Source of the DNA: Apus apus
Taxonomy: Eukaryota > Chordata > Aves > Apodiformes > Apodidae
DNA: 64,000 nt
NCBI RefSeq assembly: GCF_020740795.1
Contig: NC_067285.1
Span: 38,476,511 to 38,540,510, forward strand
Direction: 5' to 3'
A program made the translations under genes and the position numbers. Positions within the stretch are counted from its first letter, which is position 1. Every line of letters starts with the position of its first letter. Below the pieces are notes generated by a model. The model saw only the letters and a program-made list of their open reading frames with translations, was not told the origin of the DNA and did no database searches. Below are positions 57,701 through 64,000 of the stretch, one piece after another.

Positions 57701-58841
57701 TCACAGAAGTGTGTATGCCTCTTGGAAACATGGACTGAGTTCAGGCTCAGAGCTGCAGGAGTTCTGGTAGAGCTCACAACAGGAGAAAGACTAATTAAAC
57801 CTCTGTCTCTGTCCTCCAAGTTTCCTAGGCATTTTCCAGTTCAGAGTCAAAAAAATATTATGAGCACTCTCAAATTGACTCTTTCAGAAATTGCTGCCTC
57901 TGAGGGCACAGAAGGGCCAAGATCTGCCTTTCCTGGGCTTAGCTATGGAGAAGGGTTGGAATGGAAATAACCTAAAGAACAAGATGAGACCTGAGAATTG
58001 TTCACAGCAGAGTAGTGCCCTGCTTAGTAAGCAGTCTTCATGAGTGATTCTCTTCCCTCCTTTGCAGAGTCCCCCTGAAGGCTCGAGAAAACATCTCTGA
58101 CCCCACATCCCCACTCAGAACCAATTTTGTCTACCGCATGACTGATCTGTAAGTAATTTTATTTACTAAGCTCCTTTCCCAAGACTTAACCTCCCTTGCA
58201 GCATTGCTCACAGCAGCTCAAAACTATGCTTTAAGGCCAGTAAAGAAGGCAAGGCAGGGTGACAGAGGGAAGGTTTCCCCATAGAGCCTAGCTTTCATAG
58301 TCTGTTGTAAGACAAGAAATTGTTCTCTCTGTGATTAATTCACATTAAAAGGTCTCACATTTACAGGGACCATTGCATTCTTACTGCTGTTCATCTTGCA
58401 TGTTTTAAATATCAGTAAATTACATACTGCCTGTTTAAGGCTCCCTTTTAGGAATCAGTCTTGCCAATAGCAATTTGACAACACTAAAAGCTTCTGGCTG
58501 AGATTTCCAGCTGTGTAAAACCTAGCAAGGCCATGGCACCCTCCTAGGCACACCTGCAGATCAGCAAGATTTGGGTTTCACCAGGCAATACCTTATCATC
58601 ACAACTCATAACACCTGTTCTCTTCTCCATCTCTTCCAGCTGCAAAAACTGTGAGCCTGTAGAAACTGAGCTGGGTGGTAAGATATACCAGGCCCAGCAG
58701 GGCAACTCCTGCAATGAACCTGAGACCTGCTACACCTACAACCGGGACAAGTGCTACACCACAACCCTCCCCTTCCTCCACCGCGGGGAGATTCAAAAGG
58801 TGCCAGTAGCTCTGACACCAACATCCTGCTATGCTGATTAG
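54643..58841 (+). CDS. JCHAIN: JCHAIN, immunoglobulin joining chain (4 exons)
   Basis: This is the gene-level entry; the exons are listed separately (54643-54706, 57124-57259, 58068-58148, 58640-58841). The J chain is a secreted plasma-cell polypeptide that links the tailpieces of polymeric IgM and IgA and enables their transport by the polymeric Ig receptor. The spliced frame encodes 160 residues (human 159, same four-exon layout). There is a hydrophobic signal peptide over residues 1 to about 22. Eight cysteines follow, at 39, 41, 95, 98, 118, 124, 132 and 157, matching the family's full set: two bond to Ig heavy chains and six form internal bridges. The single conserved N-glycosylation site is N75-I-S. 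Signature segments include NPNEEIVERNIRIL, ENISDPTSPLRTNFVYRMTD and CYTYNRDKCYTTTLPFL. All introns are GT-AG with consistent phases 1, 2 and 2. Nothing is broken. Confidence 0.97.
54707..57123 (+). other. JCHAIN: JCHAIN intron 1
   Basis: A 2.4-kb intron. Its only notable feature is a 20-base C homopolymer at 56086-56105. An open frame on the minus strand at 56144-56674 has no recognisable family and lies antisense. No other feature is seen. Confidence 0.75.
56086..56105. repeat. C20 homopolymer in JCHAIN intron 1
   Basis: Twenty consecutive C, preceded by CCCCCTCCCTGCG. The length is liable to sequencing and replication slippage. Confidence 0.9.
57124..57259 (+). CDS. JCHAIN: JCHAIN exon 2
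   Basis: The acceptor is GTGCTTCCAG and the donor is CT|GTAAGT. It encodes residues 22-66 plus two bases of codon 67. It includes DKDYVLVNNKCQCVTVTSKL, with the Cys39-x-Cys41 pair, and NEEIVERNIRI. In the human chain the second cysteine of this pair bonds to an Ig tailpiece. Confidence 0.95.
57260..58067 (+). other. JCHAIN: JCHAIN intron 2
   Basis: An intron of about 0.8 kb with consensus ends. Nothing else is recognised in it. Confidence 0.8.
58068..58148 (+). CDS. JCHAIN: JCHAIN exon 3
   Basis: The acceptor is CTTTGCAG and the donor is CT|GTAAGT. It encodes residues 67-93 plus two bases, VPLKARENISDPTSPLRTNF and on to VYRMTDL. It carries the conserved N-glycosylation sequon N75-I-S. Confidence 0.95.
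58149..58639 (+). other. JCHAIN: JCHAIN intron 3
   Basis: An intron of about 0.5 kb with a pyrimidine-rich 3' end. Nothing else is recognised in it. Confidence 0.8.
58640..58841 (+). CDS. JCHAIN: JCHAIN exon 4 (C-terminal region, stop)
   Basis: The acceptor is CTCTTCCAG. It encodes residues 94-160, beginning CKNCEPVETELGGKIYQAQQ and ending LTPTSCYAD before a TAG at 58839-58841. It contains six of the eight mature cysteines. N116-S-C is a possible but weak extra glycosylation sequon. Confidence 0.96.
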
Positions 58842-59794
58842 CTCAACCCACTGCTCCACTAGTGCCTTGTCACACACAGTGTTCCTTTCCAAAATACATG
58901 TAGAGCATCCTTAGTACTTGGGCAACAGTGTCTAAAATACCAGCTCCCAGAGTAATGCCAACCTGCCTCTCCATCTGGTTTTCAACATCAGATCAGTGCC
59001 TCCTCCCCAGAGCAGCTACTGGTTGTTACAGATTGTTCTCATATCCCTGGCACATTCCTGACATGTCATGATTACGTCTCAGATGTTATCACCAGATCCT
59101 CATCAGATGTAAATCAGTAATTACCTTGAAGTAATGGGAATGACATCATTTACATCACTGAGCAACCTGTCTTTTCAGCTGTCTTCCATCAGTCTCCATA
59201 TGAGCAAGGCTACCATGGACATCAGTAGGAATGTCCATGTGTTTCCCTCCCTGACCAACCTGAAGCAAACCTCTGCACCACCTTTAAACAACACCCTTTG
59301 ATTACATCAGCAGAATTTGTGCCATTAGTAGAAGGCTGTTGTACAATCACATTGGAGTGACAAGATGAGGGATGGGACCAGGAATTCAGATTTCCAAGTT
59401 ACTTTACAATTGGGCATTCTAGCCCTTTCCAGCACTTCAACAATTGCAAGCTTCTCATTTTCACATACATTTAGAGAAGATCAAAAGACATCACTACCCT
59501 GAAGTGCTTTGCAAGGTTGCCAGGACCTCAGCTGTGCCAGGACTAGTAAGTACCCCTAGGACAAGTTAGGTATTTCACTTTCCATGCTTATTTAGTAATA
59601 CTGCTGCCTTCTTCCACCCCTGTTCTCAGTTCATTTGATAAAAGCCTCACAATTTAGCTCAGGTTTCTTTTCTTGTTCCTCATTTTGCATTTAAAGCTTC
59701 AGTAAATTCTATGAAGGTGCCTCAGTTGCTAGCCTAGGACCCTAGTCAGGGATTCCTTCTTTCTTTCACACCAGTAGTCTTTTCTTCTTCATAC

Positions 59795-59815
59795 AATAAA
59801 CCCTCATCAAATAAA
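59795..59815 (+). terminator. JCHAIN: Tandem poly(A) signals of JCHAIN, proximal
   Basis: Two AATAAA hexamers, at 59795-59800 and 59810-59815, about 0.95 kb after the stop. They could give a shorter 3' UTR. Confidence 0.45.
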
Positions 59816-60054
59816 GGAGCTAATTCTGTATTGCACCTTACCTTATTTAAGGTTTACACTCAGGGTTGCCCACAGAGACATCATGTATATGAGTAAGGTG
59901 TTATGTTTGGGATGGCTGGTATCTTTCTCACTGTTGTCAGAAGTTGATTGTAAAGCCTTAGGCTGTTCTGAAAATCTGGCTACATACATCATTGGAATTA
60001 ATAAAACAGTAAAAACCTTATTCCCATAATTGTAGCTTTGTTAGTAAAAAATGA

Positions 60055-60060
60055 AATAAA
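60055..60060 (+). terminator. JCHAIN: Poly(A) signal of JCHAIN, distal
   Basis: AATAAA followed within 25 bases by GCAGTCTGTGTGTT, a G/T-rich downstream element. It is the best-formed cleavage context after the stop codon. Confidence 0.55.
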
Positions 60061-60085
60061 CTTCTTTCTGCAGCAGTCTGTGTGT

Positions 60086-63000
60086 TATATTCCAGTTGAA
60101 GAAAAACTCATCAGAAAAAGCCAAATCTATAATCATATTATTTCTTCCTTTACAATGAAGCAAGAAGCTTTCCCTAAATAACTGATTATTCTTACAGCCA
60201 AAGCCTCCTGAAATCCTGCAGTAGAAATATTATGGTGCACTTGCTGAAACCATGACAGATTGAGTCTGAGCTGGTTTATGATTCTGGGATCAGCTCTGCA
60301 TCACTGAGCTGCTTCAAGGCCCTGTGAGTCAGGGCAAGCTCAGAGTTTAAAAACCCAAGCATCACCTAAATCACTCTTGAAATTGAATTCTGCAGATCAG
60401 AACTGTGCCTCAGCACTGGAAAACGGGCCTTTAAGATGGAAATGTCAGTGGTGTCTGTCCTAAAGAAAAAAAAAACAGTCTTGTGGGGGCCAAATTAATT
60501 TTGTCTCAGACTTGTAAGTTCTTTCATCTCACTGATTACTTCTAGACTTAATTCTCCCCAGGTCTTTCCTCCTGGTCTAAATACTCTTCTGTTGCTTATG
60601 CAAAGTTGAGTTAAAGAGGGATTTCTCATGAGTTTTTGTTAGAACTGACTTTTAAAGCATGGACATTTATCATCATAATCGTGTTTCCAGTTGGACCAAA
60701 AAGTTTAACTAGCAGCAGAAACCACAGTACATATCAAAGCTGAATGAAACAAATCCTGGAGCCCAAAGACACTGTTTCACTGTAGGGAATACAGCAAAGA
60801 AACCAGCTATGATCATAACAGTCTAACCTCACAAACAGGCCAAAGTGCTGTAGAACAGTCCTGGTTTTGTGGGTTTGTTAGTTTGTGTTTGTTTGGTTGG
60901 TTTTTTGTAGATCCCAGCCAGTTATACCTTAGAGAGATCAGAGATCACTTTTATATTCTGTAAAGCAGTAGGCACAATGTGGGTGCTTAAAAACAGTGAA
61001 TTGCTGGAGGGCCAGGGTCTGTGACCAAGCCACCATTACAGCACAAGCCATCCTCATCCTTCTAGCCCAGGCTCAGCACTGCTAAGCTGGCCAGGAGGTT
61101 TGTGGGCATTGAAAGGCTGAAATCTGGTTTGTACCCACAGTTAACACACAGTACTGGCTTCTGCACATGCTGGTGGCACATGAGAACTTCAGCCTGGCAA
61201 GCTGCAAAGCTCAGAGTCCCAGGTGTGCACCCAAATACTTGTTCCCTTGCTCCCAGGATACCACTTCGTGCTGGTCCTTCATGCTAAGCCTGGGCAGGGG
61301 ATCCCAGCACCAACTAAAGACCCCCTGCTGAACTGAGCCCCAGCTGCCTTCTGAAGCCCCCTTTGCAATTACACCAGTTTCTCCTCCCAAAATCTACAAC
61401 CCAGAAGAGAGAAGATCTGGAGGTCCCTGTCCTAGGTGGTTTTACAACCAGGACCTTGGCAAAACACAACAATAGCCACAAGCACATCATCATGGGGATG
61501 CAGACAAACCTCAGCAGATTCTCATGACTTGCCCAAGGCTTTCTGTAACCCTTGCTTTCCAGAAATTCCTTAGAGAGCTGTGTGCTGTGAAGCTGTGCAA
61601 CTTCCATCTGCTGAATTATTTTCCGCAGTAGATTAAAATTAAACATTCAAACTTTATTTTAAAGTATGGGTTCCACATGCCTAAAGAAACCTCACAGTGC
61701 ATATCTGTCCAGATTTCATGACAACTTATCAATCAATCAATATTTTAACTGCTAACAGCTCTAGCTAGTTCAGATTTCATAATTTCTTTTCAAAGAAATC
61801 AGGTAGCTTTGTGACTATGACACTGCCTTTAACAAACTATAACCTAATATCCTGCAATCCAATGTCCTCTGCTACCAAAGTAATTTCTCCCAGTACCTTT
61901 GTAAGGAAGGTAGGAAGAATTATTTGTCATTATCTACCTTTGTGTTCTTCTGAGCTCAGCTGTTCCCAGATATCACCTCTGCAAAATGTACTCCTTTGAC
62001 TTACAGTGTTTCTTCATAAAACAGAAATTACATTTATTCAGCTCACCAGCCCTTTGCACGAGGCAGGATTTTAGTCCCACGGAACTCCTCGGTTTTGCCT
62101 TCGGAAGGACTGCCCTCTAGAGCAGGAACCATGTCTGTTCTCTTTTGTCTAGGCATTGAGTGTGGAGATGATTATATTTTTGTTTAATACCCTAAGGCTG
62201 TAATGGAACACAAACCTTAGAGGCTATAACTTTTACTCTTTTGGCAACTCTTGAATCTAAATTAACTCCACAGAACCAAGACAGACTAAAACTGCTCCAG
62301 GGGTTACCAGACATGGCCCTCAGGATGGAGGTCTTAGCAAGCTTTTCCAGCCCTTGCTGGAAAATTCCAGCCCACGCTGAATGTACTTTCTTTACAGCTC
62401 TCATGTTTGCATCACTCAAGGGCTTGAGAGGTGTGGAAGACCACTGAAAACAGGCAGGATTTGCAATTGCTTGGCTACAACTCGGAAACTTCTAACTTCA
62501 GCTCTATTTACCCTGCCAGGCTCATTTTTGGCAATGCTTTTGTAAATCAAAGATTTAAAACTCAGCTATAAAATCTAAAGAGTTAGAGTTGTTACACTTT
62601 TACTCTGTCATCCTCATAAAACACTAGAAAGGACTCATTTGAAGATGATACTTTTGGGGTGTTTAAGCACCCTTTAGAAAACCCATTTGCCATTTCAAAC
62701 AAGCCTTGGCTATTTGGTTACTCCTCAGCACATACAGGTTTTGCCCTTTACAAACTGATTTGCAAAAAGCCACACTCCCTTCAGCTGGTTCAATACAGAC
62801 AGAGGTTTGTGCTCCGAGCAAAGGGATGCCACTGGATGCAAAGCTCAGACTGACAGCCCTGTGGTGCTGCTTGACATCAACCAGGATTGTTGTTTTCCCA
62901 CTAGAGCTGCTGCAAATGACTGGGCTTTTTTCAAGGCTGTTGCTGTATCACCTCATGAGTGTAGAACATTCCTTATGAGATTTAAGAGGGCATATTAAGA

Positions 63001-64000
63001 TAGAATTAAGCTTAGTGGAAATCTATTGGAATGATGAATCTGCTCTGTAGAATTCACTGAGCTAGCTAAAATAGACTATTGTATATTTCTTGAGCTAGCT
63101 GAACAGGTTATTGTGTTGTACATTTAGTAGAAAGATACTGGCTTGAAATTATGGTTTATGAAACCCACCTTCTTGGGTACATGGTTAGCTACAAATCTAC
63201 CAGTCAGCAACACAGGAGCACCCTGTAGATAGAGGTAACAGCCTAACCTTAAGAACACCTCTTCAGCAACCACAGGGGGCCCTGAGAGACCACCAAAACC
63301 CCTGAGGAAGCCCCTCAGCCACCTGTTGTGCACATGTAGTAAAGACAGGAACACTGGAATTAGTTCAAGGAAACATTACAAATATATATAACTTCCAAGC
63401 AAGGATGATCAACAGGCATGGTGCAGGTGTATAGAAGCTGAATGCTGTTAAGTAACTGAAAAGGAGAAAAATTGTAAACTTATAAAAAATTAGATTTTTA
63501 CAGATACTTAATAAAATTTATTGTTAAAGGGGTGTGGAGTTACATTCCATGGAAGACACTAGGAAAGCTTTCATTATATGTTAGCTGCTGATGAATAAAT
63601 GTTTTCTTATATGAAAAACAGTTGAGGTATGGATACATTTTTTTTAGTAACCTGCTTTGTAGTTGAATTAAGTTTATGTCTTACTTTTCAACTGAAAAAA
63701 TACAGATTTCTTCTTATAGTTCTTACAGGCTTGGAGCTGTTGCTTTTGTGGAAACAGAAGTCATAATGCTGTTTTCACAGAGATGTTGAAGGGGAAGAAA
63801 ACAAAGGGTTTCACCTGTGAATGTCTGGTGTGAGTAAAGCTTCTTGTTTCTAACAGTATAGTTGCTTCTCAGCTTTACTGAAAGTGTTACCTTTTAGTAA
63901 GTCAGTGACTTATTCCTGTGTTTGAGCAGTTTAGTCTTAACTTTACTTAGTTTTTTTTATTATTGGGTGCAAGAACACCTGTGCAGTTCTACTCTGCTTT
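60086..64000. other. Intergenic region beyond JCHAIN
   Basis: A/T-rich DNA with a T/G-rich low-complexity stretch near 60862-60907 and no recognisable exon. In mammals the 3' end of ENAM (enamelin) lies beyond JCHAIN in tail-to-tail orientation, and birds have lost enamel. I saw no Pro/Gln-rich enamelin-like frame on the minus strand here, but decayed remnants would not be detectable by eye. Confidence 0.55.

Larger units (their letters stand above)
58842..60085 (+). other. JCHAIN: JCHAIN 3' UTR (inferred extent)
   Basis: Sequence after the stop runs about 1.2 kb to the last of a series of AATAAA signals. Signals occur at 59795-59800, 59810-59815, 60000-60005 and 60055-60060. The last is followed by a TGTGTGTT element typical of a downstream G/U region, so I place the main end just after it. 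Confidence 0.5.

Noticed and set aside
61314-61646. 110-codon minus-strand frame, considered as an enamelin remnant
   Set aside because: It lacks the Pro/Gln-rich, Asn/Ser-rich character of enamelin and shows no matching segment.

Overview
The window is vertebrate nuclear DNA, almost certainly from a bird. It has large introns with GT-AG junctions, low repeat content, and CR1 non-LTR retrotransposon copies as the only recognisable interspersed repeats. Its gene order matches a conserved amniote neighbourhood (human 4q13: JCHAIN - UTP3 - RUFY3). No prokaryotic genes, tRNA, rRNA, CRISPR or virus-derived genes were found. Almost all predicted open reading frames are chance frames inside introns, GC-rich DNA or retroelement debris. 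The coding content below was rebuilt exon by exon from splice sites and reading-frame phase.

Region 1 (1-43909, minus strand) is most of RUFY3, a neuronal RUN-domain and coiled-coil adaptor of endolysosome transport and axon growth. Two alternative first exons are visible: a CpG-island exon at 43579-43909 encoding an acidic, Pro/Ala/Glu-rich N-terminus, and an exon at 36282-36459 encoding the classical MSALTP... start. Both splice in phase 1 to common exon 2 (18950-19123). Exons 2-12 run leftwards to 9393. The gene then has two alternative 3' ends. One is a terminal exon with a stop (8246-8318), giving a 468-residue short isoform. The other continues through exons 13 and 14 (5856-5975, 3698-3800) towards 3' exons beyond base 1. 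The first large intron holds several CR1 copies, including an RT-coding fragment and an unusual fold-back copy.

Region 2 (44130-48727) is intergenic. Region 3 (48783-50354, minus) is the intronless UTP3/SAS10 gene for a small-subunit processome protein, with a poly(A) signal 50 bases after the stop. A 470-bp, 32-unit GC-rich minisatellite (50487-50956) lies directly upstream of its start codon.

Region 4 (54643-58841, plus) is JCHAIN, the joining chain of polymeric IgM/IgA. It has four exons encoding 160 residues, with all eight mature cysteines and the N-glycosylation site. UTP3 and JCHAIN are divergent, with start codons 4.3 kb apart. Region 5 (about 60080-64000) is intergenic. Mammalian synteny would put the 3' end of ENAM beyond JCHAIN, but no enamelin-like coding sequence was recognised.

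The three genes are neighbours by ancient synteny and do not form a pathway. I see no novel gene system. The observations most worth checking are the minisatellite fused to the UTP3 5' end, the perfect 41-bp inverted repeat in a rearranged CR1, and the alternative starts and ends of RUFY3.
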